DNA from: Clostridia bacterium
Lineage (GTDB): Bacteria > Bacillota > Clostridia > Oscillospirales > Acutalibacteraceae
DNA: 50,067 nucleotides
Reading direction: 5' to 3'
Assembly (NCBI GenBank): GCA_017472225.1
Contig: JAFUQS010000015.1
Span: 1 to 50,067 of the forward strand
Within the stretch, counting starts at the first letter, position 1, and each line of letters starts with the position of its first letter. The translations under genes were made by a program, and so were the position numbers. Of this stretch, positions 8,640 to 16,738 are shown piece after piece. The notes under the pieces were generated by a model. That model ran no database searches. It saw only the letters and a list, made by a program, of their open reading frames with translations, and was not told the DNA's origin.

Positions 8640-9383
8640 ATGCCGGAATATAAGAGACCTAAATCACTTATGCCTATGGCAACAGGCTATTGCCCGGGCT
8701 GTATGCATGCCCTTGCAACAAGACTTGTTGCAGATGTAATTGATGAACTGAATCAGAAGGATAATGCAATCAATGTTGTTTCTGTTGGTTGTTCTGCTCT
8801 TAACCTTTATTCATGGGCAGGCGATGTTATCGGTTCAGCTCACGGCCGTGCTCCCGCAGTTGCAACAGGTATCAAGAGAAGTATGCCTGACAGACTTGTT
8901 TTCACTTATCAGGGTGACGGTGACCTTGCTGCTATCGGTCTTGCAGAAATCATGTCTGCTGCAAACAGAGGTGAAAACTTCACTGTTGTTTTTGCAAACA
9001 ATCAGACCTACGGTATGACAGGCGGTCAGATGGCTCCCACAACACTTATCGGACAGAGAACAACCACAACACGCTTTGGCCGTGATGCCGCAACAACAGG
9101 TTATCCTCTTCAGATGTGTGAGCTTATTTCAGTTCTCAAAGCTCCCGTTTTTGTTGCAAGATATGCTCTCAACAGCCCTAAGGGTGTTATGGATGCAAAG
9201 AAGGGTATCAAGAAGGCGTTTCAGATGCAGCTTGAGGGCAAGGGCTTCACATTCGTTGAGCTTCTCACAAACTGTCCCACAAACTGGGGTATGAGCCCTC
9301 TTGACACACTCGAATATATGAACACAAACACCATTCCCTATTTCAAGCCGGGTATTTATAAAGATGAGGAGGCTGACGCATAA
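8640..9383 (+). CDS. 2-oxoacid:ferredoxin oxidoreductase beta subunit (TPP-binding)
   Basis: 247 aa. It carries the diphosphate half of the thiamine site: CPGCMHALATR near the N terminus, YQGDGDLAAIGLAE (the GDGD of the TPP/Mg motif, about residue 97) and FANNQTYGMTGGQMAPTT. The Cys pair of CPGC and a later Cys fit the cluster-binding pattern of this family. It follows the alpha gene by two bases and overlaps the gamma start by one base (TAATG), which implies translational coupling and equal subunit amounts. Confidence 0.9.
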   Translation: MPEYKRPKSLMPMATGYCPGCMHALATRLVADVIDELNQKDNAINVVSVGCSALNLYSWAGDVIGSAHGRAPAVATGIKRSMPDRLVFTYQGDGDLAAIGLAEIMSAANRGENFTVVFANNQTYGMTGGQMAPTTLIGQRTTTTRFGRDAATTGYPLQMCELISVLKAPVFVARYALNSPKGVMDAKKGIKKAFQMQLEGKGFTFVELLTNCPTNWGMSPLDTLEYMNTNTIPYFKPGIYKDEEADA

Positions 9384-9928
9384 TGAAAAAATCATTTGTA
9401 TTTTCAGGCTCAGGCGGTCAGGGCATTATGTCAGCAGGTATGATGCTTGCTCACGCTGCAATTGACATGGAAAAACACGCAACCTTCCTTCCCGAATACG
9501 GACCCGAACAGCGTGGTGGCAGTGCTAAATGTACTGTTATCATCAGTGATGATGAAATCATTTCACCTCTCACAAAAAAATGTGACAACCTTGTTGCAAT
9601 GAATGAACAGGCTTATAACAAGTTCCAGGATTCCATCAAGGAAGGCGGTATTCTTGTTGTAAACTCAAGCCGTATCACAAAGCCCATTGAAAGAGAAGAT
9701 GTTAAGGTTATTTCCGTACCCGTTGACGATATCGCTCTTGAGGTTGGTAACATCAAGGTTGCAAACATTGTTATTATCGGTGCTCTTATCGGTGCAACCG
9801 ATATCGTAAGCAAGGATATTTTCGTTGCTTCTCTTGAAGAAAAGTTCAAGACAAAGAAGCCGGAAATTCTTGAAATGAACATGAAAGCTCTTGAAAAAGG
9901 TATTGCTTTCGGTGAACAGGTTAAATAA
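9383..9928 (+). CDS. 2-oxoacid:ferredoxin oxidoreductase gamma subunit
   Basis: 181 aa. It begins with FSGSGGQGIMSAGMMLAHAA, the glycine-rich start typical of the gamma subunit, and continues with FLPEYGPEQRGGSAKCTVIISD. It contributes to CoA handling and complex assembly in the Kor/Vor/Por family. With the delta, alpha and beta genes it completes a four-polypeptide enzyme. It is translationally coupled to the beta subunit by the one-base overlap. A perfect palindrome and a gap of 47 bases separate it from the next gene. Confidence 0.9.
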   Translation: MKKSFVFSGSGGQGIMSAGMMLAHAAIDMEKHATFLPEYGPEQRGGSAKCTVIISDDEIISPLTKKCDNLVAMNEQAYNKFQDSIKEGGILVVNSSRITKPIEREDVKVISVPVDDIALEVGNIKVANIVIIGALIGATDIVSKDIFVASLEEKFKTKKPEILEMNMKALEKGIAFGEQVK

Positions 9929-9930
9929 AA

Positions 9931-9953
9931 TAACCGTAACGGTTAAATATAAT
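9931..9953 (+). promoter_or_regulatory. Palindrome with adjacent -10-like element
   Basis: TAACCGT-A-ACGGTTA (9931-9945) is a perfect 7-bp inverted repeat just after the gamma-subunit stop. TATAAT (9948-9953) follows, but no good -35 is visible. It could be an operator or mRNA-processing site, or an activator-dependent internal promoter for the next small gene. Confidence 0.35.
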
Positions 9954-9975
9954 TTATAAAAAAGGAGATACAGTT

Positions 9976-10197
9976 ATGCCTAAGTATACTTTCGACACAA
10001 AATTCAGCGTACTTATGAAGGACCCTCAGGTTATGGAAATCGTTAACGACCTTTGCCCCGAGATTATGAATCACCCCATGAAGAACCTTGCACTTTCAAT
10101 GGGCTTCACTCCTAACATGGGTATGGTTGTTCTTTCAAAGATTTATTCAAAGGAAAAGATTGAGGAGTTCAGACAGAGACTCGAAGCAATCGAATAA
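9976..10197 (+). CDS. Small conserved-looking protein of the oxidoreductase operon (73 aa)
   Basis: I do not recognise this protein. It is predicted soluble and helical, with a short motif DLCPEIMNHPMKNLALSMGF in the middle and a charged C-terminal helix. An AAAGGAG site (9961-9967) stands 8 bases before the ATG. It is the last gene before a strong terminator and is co-oriented with the 2-oxoacid oxidoreductase, so a role tied to that enzyme (accessory or regulatory) is possible. Nothing in the sequence shows this directly. Confidence 0.7.
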   Translation: MPKYTFDTKFSVLMKDPQVMEIVNDLCPEIMNHPMKNLALSMGFTPNMGMVVLSKIYSKEKIEEFRQRLEAIE

Positions 10198-10224
10198 AAA
10201 ACAAAATCTGAAAGCTTACAGATG

Positions 10225-10260
10225 AAAAGCTCAGCACCCGTTAATGAGTGCTGAGCTTTT
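10225..10260. terminator. Bidirectional terminator
   Basis: A perfect 13-bp stem AAAAGCTCAGCAC / GTGCTGAGCTTTT (10225-10237, 10248-10260), with A-run and T-run flanks, sits between convergent genes. It can stop both the oxidoreductase operon and the minus-strand gene at 10318. Confidence 0.85.
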
Positions 10261-10317
10261 AGTGTTTTATTATTTACCCTATGGTATTTATTTTTTCAAA
10301 AAGGAAAGAGCTTTAAA

Positions 10318-12237
10318 TTATTTACCGAATTTTCTGAATAAAACCGGCATCCAGAGTCCTGCCTGAACAGTTCTGTGGTCAAAGCCGCACTGCTTTGCCT
10401 GTTTTGTGTCCGGCCAATCGGTGAAGCAGTTTCTGTCCTTTGTGTCTGCGAGATAACGGCAGATACATTCCGAAAACAGAGCCACATTTTCCTTTGTTTC
10501 GTCAAGACAAGCTGCCCAGAGCTCCCAGTCAGTTTTTGTGAAGTCACGGCGATAGTCAAGGGGAACACCGTAGGCATTGAGTTGTTCACGGTATTTATCT
10601 GTTTCGGCTTTATAAATTTCCTTATCGAAAAGCTTGAAGTCAAAAAGGATATCCCACACAAGGTTATATTTTAAGCTCCAGCTATCCTTCTTGTCAACGC
10701 TGAAGGGCAGATGTCCCTTTTCGGTGCCGCAGGCAGAAACAAGCTCATCTGCAAAAGCCCTTGCCGTTTGTTCCCAATCACCGCTGAGACCAAGCTCTTC
10801 TGTAATTTTGCCGAAAACGGCAAGTCCCATAATGGCTTTGATTGCAAGATTGACATTTTTCTTGCTGTGACCGGCAAAGTCATCGGTGCAAAGCTGATTA
10901 TCGAGAATAACGCCCTTGCTTCTGAGATATTTTGCCCAGGTGCTGAGGGTGTAATAATTCTCTGTCAGGAAACTTTTGTCGCCCGTCATTCTATAGTATG
11001 CATAGGTAAGAATGAGCATATTGCCACATTCTTCAACGGGCATCTGGAATTCGGGCATATAGATATTTGTACCCTTTGCCTTATAAATGCGCTTATACGA
11101 ATATGAATGAGGCACAATGTGTCTGTGAGGCTTCAGGGCATAAACCTGACCGCAGGCAAGGGGATAACGACCGATATCATGAGGTGCGAAATCCTCCTTC
11201 CATAAAGGCATTTTTGCAAATTCAAAAATACCGACAAGCATTGCCTTGATAAGCTTCGGGGTGTAAAGCAGATACATCGGTGCGGCGGGATAGGAAACGT
11301 CAACAGTGTTGATGCAGCCGTTTGAATGACATTCCTTTGACATATAAAGAAGCTGTCCCTTGCTGTTTCTCACAAGCTTGTGGGCTGCGAGAACCTGTCT
11401 TGCAGCGGCTGAAAGAATGCTCTGATAATCCTTTCCGAATTCCTTGGAATCTTCAAGAATCATTTTTTCCTGAGCCTTGATTCTGGTCAGAAGTGAATCT
11501 TTGTTGTCAAGGCAATACTTCATGGCCTTGCCGATTGAAGGGAATTTTTCTGTCCATAAGCCTTTTAATTTTTCACCGAAATAGTTGATGGAATAAACAT
11601 CATCATAAGAGATTACACAGGTGAAAGCAGCTTTTTTAACATTTTTTGTTTCACTTTTGATTCTGATGCCTTTCTTTTCAAGGGCAACCTCACCACCCAT
11701 GAGGCAAACATAACCCCAATCGGCTTTGAAGGTGTCACCTGAGGTGTGCAGAGGCTCCTGCTCGGTAAGACCCATAATTGCAAATTTTGTACCGTCGCAG
11801 GTATCGGTATACTTAGTAATTTCACTGTTGTTTTTGCTGCCGCAAAGCTCATTGGTTGCAGTGAAGCTCACGGAAAGCTGATGCTTTTCGCCGTCAAGTG
11901 AAGTGACGGTGGTGTCAAAAAAAGCAACAGGAGTGCTTAAAAGGTGAAAATCATCGAAAAGGAAGGGGGACCAGGTTTTAAAGCTGAGACGTACCTTTTC
12001 ATTTTCAAATATGTAATCACTGATATATGGTGTGATTTTAGCTTCCTTCTGTTCAATTGCAGGCTCATCGCCCTTGCCGAGAAAACGGAATGATTCACCG
12101 TCAACAGAAAGAATGCCGTCAATTTTCATTCTGATGCCGCACCAGAGATAGGTGTCGTCATCGGTTAAACTGTCACATCTTGACCAGATGCTGAAATGGG
12201 GGTCAATTGTAGCTATGGGATATGCCGGAAGCTTCAT
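10318..12237 (-). CDS. GtaA-like / DUF4965 domain protein (glutaminase-A family)
   Basis: 639 aa. The N terminus (YPIATIDPHFSIWSRCDSL, then LWCGIRMKIDG) and the C-terminal six-hairpin-like part (EFQMPVEECGNMLILTYAYYRMTGD, CTDDFAGHSKKNVNLAIKAI, TDWELWAACL, YLADTKDRNCFTDWPDTK) match the DUF5127/DUF4965 family typified by Aspergillus glutaminase A. Those homologues are usually secreted. This protein has no signal peptide and appears cytoplasmic, so a glycoside-hydrolase-like or amidase role on an imported substrate is possible but unproven. It has its own promoter (12271-12299), is monocistronic, and is divergent from the dlt-like operon. A GGAG site lies 10 bases before the ATG. Confidence 0.75.
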   Translation of the reverse strand: MKLPAYPIATIDPHFSIWSRCDSLTDDDTYLWCGIRMKIDGILSVDGESFRFLGKGDEPAIEQKEAKITPYISDYIFENEKVRLSFKTWSPFLFDDFHLLSTPVAFFDTTVTSLDGEKHQLSVSFTATNELCGSKNNSEITKYTDTCDGTKFAIMGLTEQEPLHTSGDTFKADWGYVCLMGGEVALEKKGIRIKSETKNVKKAAFTCVISYDDVYSINYFGEKLKGLWTEKFPSIGKAMKYCLDNKDSLLTRIKAQEKMILEDSKEFGKDYQSILSAAARQVLAAHKLVRNSKGQLLYMSKECHSNGCINTVDVSYPAAPMYLLYTPKLIKAMLVGIFEFAKMPLWKEDFAPHDIGRYPLACGQVYALKPHRHIVPHSYSYKRIYKAKGTNIYMPEFQMPVEECGNMLILTYAYYRMTGDKSFLTENYYTLSTWAKYLRSKGVILDNQLCTDDFAGHSKKNVNLAIKAIMGLAVFGKITEELGLSGDWEQTARAFADELVSACGTEKGHLPFSVDKKDSWSLKYNLVWDILFDFKLFDKEIYKAETDKYREQLNAYGVPLDYRRDFTKTDWELWAACLDETKENVALFSECICRYLADTKDRNCFTDWPDTKQAKQCGFDHRTVQAGLWMPVLFRKFGK

Positions 12238-12270
12238 ATTTTCAATCTCCTTATTCTTTTTTCAAATAAA

Positions 12271-12299
12271 AGAATATCATTTTTGTGCTTTTGTGTCAA
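12271..12299 (-). promoter_or_regulatory. SigA-type promoter of the GtaA-like gene
   Basis: On the minus strand: TTGACA (12299-12294), a 17-bp spacer, TATTCT (12276-12271), with TGA before the -10. Its -10 is 33 bases before the ATG at 12237. Confidence 0.8.
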
Positions 12300-12365
12300 T
12301 GATAATGTAAAATGAGAAAAAATTTTAATAATATGGGGCATTAAGTTAAAAAAAGGTGCATGATA

Positions 12366-12394
12366 TTGACATGAAATTCTCTTTTTGATATACT
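12366..12394 (+). promoter_or_regulatory. SigA-type promoter of the dlt-like operon
   Basis: TTGACA (12366-12371), a 17-bp spacer and TATACT (12389-12394). Transcription would begin near 12401, so the first gene must start at the ATG at 12445 and not at earlier in-frame codons. Confidence 0.85.
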
Positions 12395-12444
12395 TTAATT
12401 CAGACTATCCCTTTATAAATTTAAATAAGAGGAAGACTTTTAAA

Positions 12445-13965
12445 ATGATTACAAATGTACTTGATTATCTGGATCGCAGTGCCGGTCTTTTTCCTTGTAA
12501 AACAGCTTTATCCGATAATAAGAATTCTGTCACCTATGAAGAAATGCAGAATACTGCAAAAGCAATCGGTTCAGCCATAATAAAAAGAAGCGGCGCAAAA
12601 AATTCACCCGTGGTGGTGTTTATTGACAGAAATATTGAAAGTGTAATTTCTTTTATGGGTGTTGCCATGAGCGGCAATTTCTATGTTCCCGTTGATCGTC
12701 AGCTTCCCGTGAAAAGAATTGAGCTTATTTTCAGTACTCTGCAGCCCGTTGCCGCAATTATTTTTGAAAAGGATAACAAAATCCTTGATGAAATCGGCTT
12801 TGAAGGTGAAAGACTTCTTTACGATGAAGCAGCAGAGCATGAGGCTGATAATGAAGCTCTGAAGCTTATCAGGGAAATTTCAATTGATACAGACCCGCTT
12901 TATGCAATTTTTACTTCAGGCTCAACAGGTGTGCCCAAGGGTGTTCTTGTTTGCCACAGAAGTGTTATTGACCTTATTGAAAACTTTGCCGAAGCCTTTG
13001 ATTTTGATGAAACACGGGTTTTCGGTAATCAGGCTCCCTTTGACTTTGATGTTTCCGTCAAGGATATTTATTCATGCATAAGAAACGGAGCTTCAATGCA
13101 TGTTATTCCCAAGCTTTTCTTCTCATTCCCCGCAAAGCTTATCAATTGCATAAATGAAAGAAAAATCAACACGATAATCTGGGCAACCTCAGCCCTTCGT
13201 ATTATCGAAAACCTGAACGCTCTTGAAAAAACATTGCCCGAAACCCTGAAAACAATTATGTTCTCAGGTGAGGTTATGCCGAACAAGGTTCTGAATTATT
13301 GGCGAGAAAAGCTCCCCGATGTAAATTATGTTAATCTTTACGGACCTACGGAAATCACTTGCAACTGCCTTTATTATAAGGTGGACAGACCCTTCAGGGA
13401 TGAGGAACCTCTTCCCATCGGTGTTCCCTTCAGAAATACGGATATTCTCCTTCTTGACGGCAATGAGCTTGTGACAGAAAACGGTGTCAAGGGTGAAATC
13501 TGTGTCAGAGGTACTTCACTTGCACACGGATATTATAACAACCCTGAAAAAACTGCGGAGGCATTCTGTCAGAATCCTCTCAATAAGTTCTATCCCGAGC
13601 TGATTTACCGCACCGGTGACCTTGCGAAAAAGGGAGACGACGGACTTTACTATTTTGTTTCCCGTAAGGACTATCAGATTAAGCATATGGGTCACAGAAT
13701 CGAGCTCAGCGAGGTTGAAATAGCAATAAATTCACTGCCTTATGTTGAGGCGGGCTGCTGCATTTACGATAAGCCGAAGGAACAGATTGTTCTTTTCTAT
13801 CAGGCAGAAAATGAGTGTGATAAGGATATTCTGAAGGATGCCGGTAAGCTTCTTCCTAAATATATGCTTCCTAACAGAATGCTTCACTTCACAGCCCTGC
13901 CCATGACGAAAAACGCAAAGATTGACAGAGTCAGGCTGAAGGGGGAATATCTCGATAATGCTTGA
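12445..13965 (+). CDS. DltA-like amino-acid adenylation enzyme
   Basis: 506 aa, the usual DltA length. Adenylation-domain motifs are in order: IFTSGSTGVPKGV (about residue 154), FGNQAPFDFDVSVKDIY (a DltA-like signature), MFSGEVMP, NLYGPTEITC, YRTGDLAKKG and the C-terminal Lys motif KNAKIDRVRLK. It should activate an amino acid with ATP and load it on the carrier protein encoded at 14803. DltA enzymes have a Cys in MFCGE, implicated in D-alanine recognition; here it is Ser274, so the substrate may not be D-alanine. The start at 12445 follows AGAGGAAG (12428-12435). Its end overlaps the next gene by 8 bases. Confidence 0.8.
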   Translation: MITNVLDYLDRSAGLFPCKTALSDNKNSVTYEEMQNTAKAIGSAIIKRSGAKNSPVVVFIDRNIESVISFMGVAMSGNFYVPVDRQLPVKRIELIFSTLQPVAAIIFEKDNKILDEIGFEGERLLYDEAAEHEADNEALKLIREISIDTDPLYAIFTSGSTGVPKGVLVCHRSVIDLIENFAEAFDFDETRVFGNQAPFDFDVSVKDIYSCIRNGASMHVIPKLFFSFPAKLINCINERKINTIIWATSALRIIENLNALEKTLPETLKTIMFSGEVMPNKVLNYWREKLPDVNYVNLYGPTEITCNCLYYKVDRPFRDEEPLPIGVPFRNTDILLLDGNELVTENGVKGEICVRGTSLAHGYYNNPEKTAEAFCQNPLNKFYPELIYRTGDLAKKGDDGLYYFVSRKDYQIKHMGHRIELSEVEIAINSLPYVEAGCCIYDKPKEQIVLFYQAENECDKDILKDAGKLLPKYMLPNRMLHFTALPMTKNAKIDRVRLKGEYLDNA

Positions 13966-14797
13966 GATAAAGGATATTGCCGTATTCAACGAAAAGGTGA
14001 AGGCGTTCACGGGTGCTTACCCTGAAATGGTTACAAACTGTTTTCTCATGCCTTCCGAAATCATTGCACTTGCGGCTGAAGGCAGACTTTTTATTGAAGA
14101 ATTCCCGGAATGGCTTCTGATTCTTTGCGACAGGGAGGATTATTCAAATCTCTATTATTATACGACGGATACCTCCGATGTCGCCTTTGTCAAGCAGTTT
14201 ATGAAAAACACCTGCGGCAGAGAGGTTTATATGGATGCGGTGTCCCGCATGGGAAGGGGAGACTCGGAAACACCAAAAAGGCTTGTAAAAGAAGGTGCTG
14301 CCGAACGCTACAAAACCTATCAGAGAATGCAGCTGCCGGTTAAAAATATTGACTTTGACAGCTTCAGCTTCAGTGTCCCCGTGGGATACACAGTGTCAAC
14401 GGATTACTGTGATTATGAAAAATTAACTGCACTGTGGAAGGAGACCCTTGATGAAAAAAGCACACCGCTTCCAAAACAGGAGGAGCTTTTTCGGCTGAGG
14501 GAGGAAGAAAATCTTTTCACTGTTTTAAATAATCACGGTGAACTTGCAGCAGTGCTGATTTTGTCGGTTTCCTCAAAGCAGGGACTTATTCAGCACATTG
14601 CCGTTTCGTCTGAAGAAAGAAGAAAGGGTCTTGCTGCAAATCTTATGAAAAAGAGCTTTTTTGCCGCAAGGGAAAAAGGCCTGACAATGCTCAGACTCTG
14701 GGTAGATTGCAAAAACACAGCAGCTATTACGCTTTATGACCGTTTTGATTTTAAGCAGGACGGTATGATATGCGAACAGCTATATATGAAAGGATGA
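13958..14797 (+). CDS. GNAT-family acyltransferase inside the dlt-like operon
   Basis: 279 aa. The C-terminal half is a GNAT fold: LIQHIAVSSEERRKGLAANLMKK supplies the acetyl-CoA pyrophosphate loop (R/Q-x-x-G-x-G/A type), followed by LRLWVDCKNTAAITLYDRFDF. The first 130 residues are not recognised and may be a second, degenerate GNAT lobe. The start overlaps the adenylation gene by 8 bases (ATGCTTGA), so the two are coupled in translation. Canonical dlt operons lack this gene. It could acylate the amino acid being transferred, the polymer, or a free amine; the substrate is unknown. Confidence 0.75.
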   Translation: MLEIKDIAVFNEKVKAFTGAYPEMVTNCFLMPSEIIALAAEGRLFIEEFPEWLLILCDREDYSNLYYYTTDTSDVAFVKQFMKNTCGREVYMDAVSRMGRGDSETPKRLVKEGAAERYKTYQRMQLPVKNIDFDSFSFSVPVGYTVSTDYCDYEKLTALWKETLDEKSTPLPKQEELFRLREEENLFTVLNNHGELAAVLILSVSSKQGLIQHIAVSSEERRKGLAANLMKKSFFAAREKGLTMLRLWVDCKNTAAITLYDRFDFKQDGMICEQLYMKG

Positions 14798-14802
14798 TAA
14801 AA

Positions 14803-15030
14803 ATGAAAGAACAGCTTATCAAAATTCTCGCCGAGCTTCGCCCCGATGTTGATTTCGAGAACGAAACAGCTCTTGTTACCGACGGCATTCTCGACTCCTT
14901 CGACATTGTATCCCTTGTTGCCGAGCTCAATTCAGAGTTTGACATCACAATCGGTGTTGATGACCTTGAGCCGGAAAATTTTGACACAGTTGATGCAATG
15001 GCAGAGCTCATCAACGAGCTTGCAGACTGA
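14803..15030 (+). CDS. Acyl/aminoacyl carrier protein (DltC-like)
   Basis: 75 aa and strongly acidic, the size of DltC and other carrier proteins. The 4'-phosphopantetheine attachment site is Ser32 in DGILDSFDIVSL. It should carry the activated amino acid as a thioester from the adenylation enzyme towards the membrane acyltransferase. The start at 14803 is preferred over ATGs at 14770 and 14794 because GAAAGGA lies 8-9 bases upstream of it. It follows the GNAT gene by 5 bases. Confidence 0.85.
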   Translation: MKEQLIKILAELRPDVDFENETALVTDGILDSFDIVSLVAELNSEFDITIGVDDLEPENFDTVDAMAELINELAD

Positions 15031-15040
15031 TGTTGATATG

Positions 15041-15063
15041 CACCACCTTAAACCGAGGTGGTG
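15041..15063 (+). other. Intra-operon hairpin
   Basis: CACCACCT / AGGTGGTG (15041-15048, 15056-15063) with a 7-base loop and no T-run lies 10 bases after the carrier-protein stop. It more likely affects mRNA stability or processing than termination. It could raise carrier-protein levels above those of the membrane genes downstream. Confidence 0.55.
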
Positions 15064-15088
15064 TTCTGCTGTTAAGATTAAAATAGAC

Positions 15089-15119
15089 AGGAGGTAATTT
15101 CGGCTGAGCTTTGCCGAAA
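15089..15119 (+). promoter_or_regulatory. Ribosome site separated from its start codon by a hairpin
   Basis: AGGAGGT (15089-15095) is 31 bases from the only plausible start (ATG 15127). A perfect hairpin TTTCGGC / GCCGAAA (15098-15104, 15113-15119) fills the gap. Folding would place the site 9 or so bases from the ATG. No in-frame ATG, GTG or TTG occurs at a normal distance. Confidence 0.6.
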
Positions 15120-15126
15120 ACAGGTT

Positions 15127-16722
15127 ATGACACTGATATCAGTTGAATTTGCACTGTTGTGGCTTGCAAGTGCAATTCTTTATTTTATTTTTCCGCTGAA
15201 ATATCGTTGGACGGTGCTTCTTGCCGCAAGTACGGTGTTTTATTTCTGGGGCGGAATCGGTACGGGATATTTCATGCTTTTAACCGTTGCCGTCGTTTAT
15301 TTAACGGCACGGGTTCTTGATAAATATAATGTGGAGCATAAGGAGTATCTCAAGAATAATCCGGATTTAACAAGAGACGAGAAAAAGGCACTTAAGCTTA
15401 AAAATCAGAAAAAGAAACGAGTAATTCTTTCTGTGGGTCTTGTTATCTGCTTTGCTTTTCTTGTTTTTCTCAAATATTTCAATTTTCTTTCTCAGCAGAC
15501 CTTCGGAATTCTCGGTATTTTCGGCGTTCAGGCAAAAGCACCTGAAATTGACCTTGCACTGCCGTTGGGTATTTCCTTCTATACTTTGCAGGCAACAAGC
15601 TACATTGTTGATGTATACCGTGGAAAGCTGAGAGCTGAAAAGAACATTGCCAAGGTTATGCTTTTCGTGTCCTTCTTCCCTCAGATTATTCAGGGTCCCA
15701 TAGGTCGCTTCGGTCATCTTGCACCTCAGCTTTATGAAGGACACCGTTTTAACTTCACTCAGTTCAAATACGGTCTGCAGCTTTTCCTCTGGGGACTTAT
15801 TAAAAAGCTCACTCTTGCAGAATATATGGGTATCATTGCCGATGAGGTCTTTACCAATTATAACGATTATAAGGGTATTATAATCTTAATCGGCTCCATG
15901 GTGTACGGTGTTCAGGTTTATGCTGACTTTTCCGGCGGTATGGATATGATAAGAGGTGTTGCTCAGGTCTTCGGCATTGAAATGGCAGTTAACTTTGAGC
16001 GACCCTATTTTGCACGCTCTGTTGCAGAATTCTGGCGAAGATGGCACATTACTCTCGGTGCATGGATGAAGGATTATGTTTTCTATCCGCTTTCACTTTC
16101 AAAGGCATTTGCCTCAATGGGTAAAAAGACAAGAAAGGTTTTCGGTACCTATATAGGAAAAATGCTTCCCACCTTCCTTGCCTCTTTTGTTGCTTTCTTC
16201 CTTGTGGGTATATGGCACGGTTCAAGCTATAAATATGTTATTTACGGACTCTGGAACAGTGTTATCATTTCAGGCAGTATTCTGCTTGACCCGGTTTACA
16301 AAAAGGTTCTCAAAAAGTTGAAGGTGAACACAGAATGCTTTTCATGGCAGCTTTTTCAGATTGTTAGAACCTTTTTCCTTGTGAGTATCGGCAGAATTTT
16401 CTCCCGTGCAGACTCGCTTACAGCTTCCTTTGCAATGCTCAGGAATATGTTTTCCGAGTTTAATCCGTGGGTGCTCACAGACGGAACACTTTATGAGCTT
16501 GGTCTCACCGCAAGGGAAATGTTCCTTGTTTTCCTTGTTATAATAGTGCTTTTTGTTGTGAGCCTTATGCAGGAAAAGGGTATGAAGATAAGAGAAGCTC
16601 TCGACAAGCAGAATATGCTTTTCCAATGGCTTGTTGTTATAGGTGCAATCATTTTTCTTATGATTTACGGCGCCTACGGAGAAAGCTTCAATGCGGCTGA
16701 CTTTGTATATCAGCAATTCTGA
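15127..16722 (+). CDS. MBOAT-family membrane O-acyltransferase (DltB/AlgI-like)
   Basis: 531 aa with about ten hydrophobic segments. The MBOAT signatures are GISFYTLQATSYIVDVYRG, FFPQIIQGPIGR, FARSVAEFWRRWHITLGAWMKDYVFYPL and FFLVGIWHGSSYKYVIYGLWNS, which holds the catalytic-type His. In dlt and alginate systems this protein moves the acyl or aminoacyl group from the carrier protein across the membrane onto the exported polymer. It is flanked by carrier-protein and SGNH genes in the standard dlt order. Its translation start is unusual (see the hairpin at 15098-15119). Confidence 0.9.
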   Translation: MTLISVEFALLWLASAILYFIFPLKYRWTVLLAASTVFYFWGGIGTGYFMLLTVAVVYLTARVLDKYNVEHKEYLKNNPDLTRDEKKALKLKNQKKKRVILSVGLVICFAFLVFLKYFNFLSQQTFGILGIFGVQAKAPEIDLALPLGISFYTLQATSYIVDVYRGKLRAEKNIAKVMLFVSFFPQIIQGPIGRFGHLAPQLYEGHRFNFTQFKYGLQLFLWGLIKKLTLAEYMGIIADEVFTNYNDYKGIIILIGSMVYGVQVYADFSGGMDMIRGVAQVFGIEMAVNFERPYFARSVAEFWRRWHITLGAWMKDYVFYPLSLSKAFASMGKKTRKVFGTYIGKMLPTFLASFVAFFLVGIWHGSSYKYVIYGLWNSVIISGSILLDPVYKKVLKKLKVNTECFSWQLFQIVRTFFLVSIGRIFSRADSLTASFAMLRNMFSEFNPWVLTDGTLYELGLTAREMFLVFLVIIVLFVVSLMQEKGMKIREALDKQNMLFQWLVVIGAIIFLMIYGAYGESFNAADFVYQQF

Positions 16723-16738
16723 AAGGAGGGTGAAGAAA

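Noticed and set aside
15367-15744. 125-codon minus-strand frame within the MBOAT gene
   Set aside because: It is a shadow of the codon pattern of the membrane protein gene; no initiation signals.
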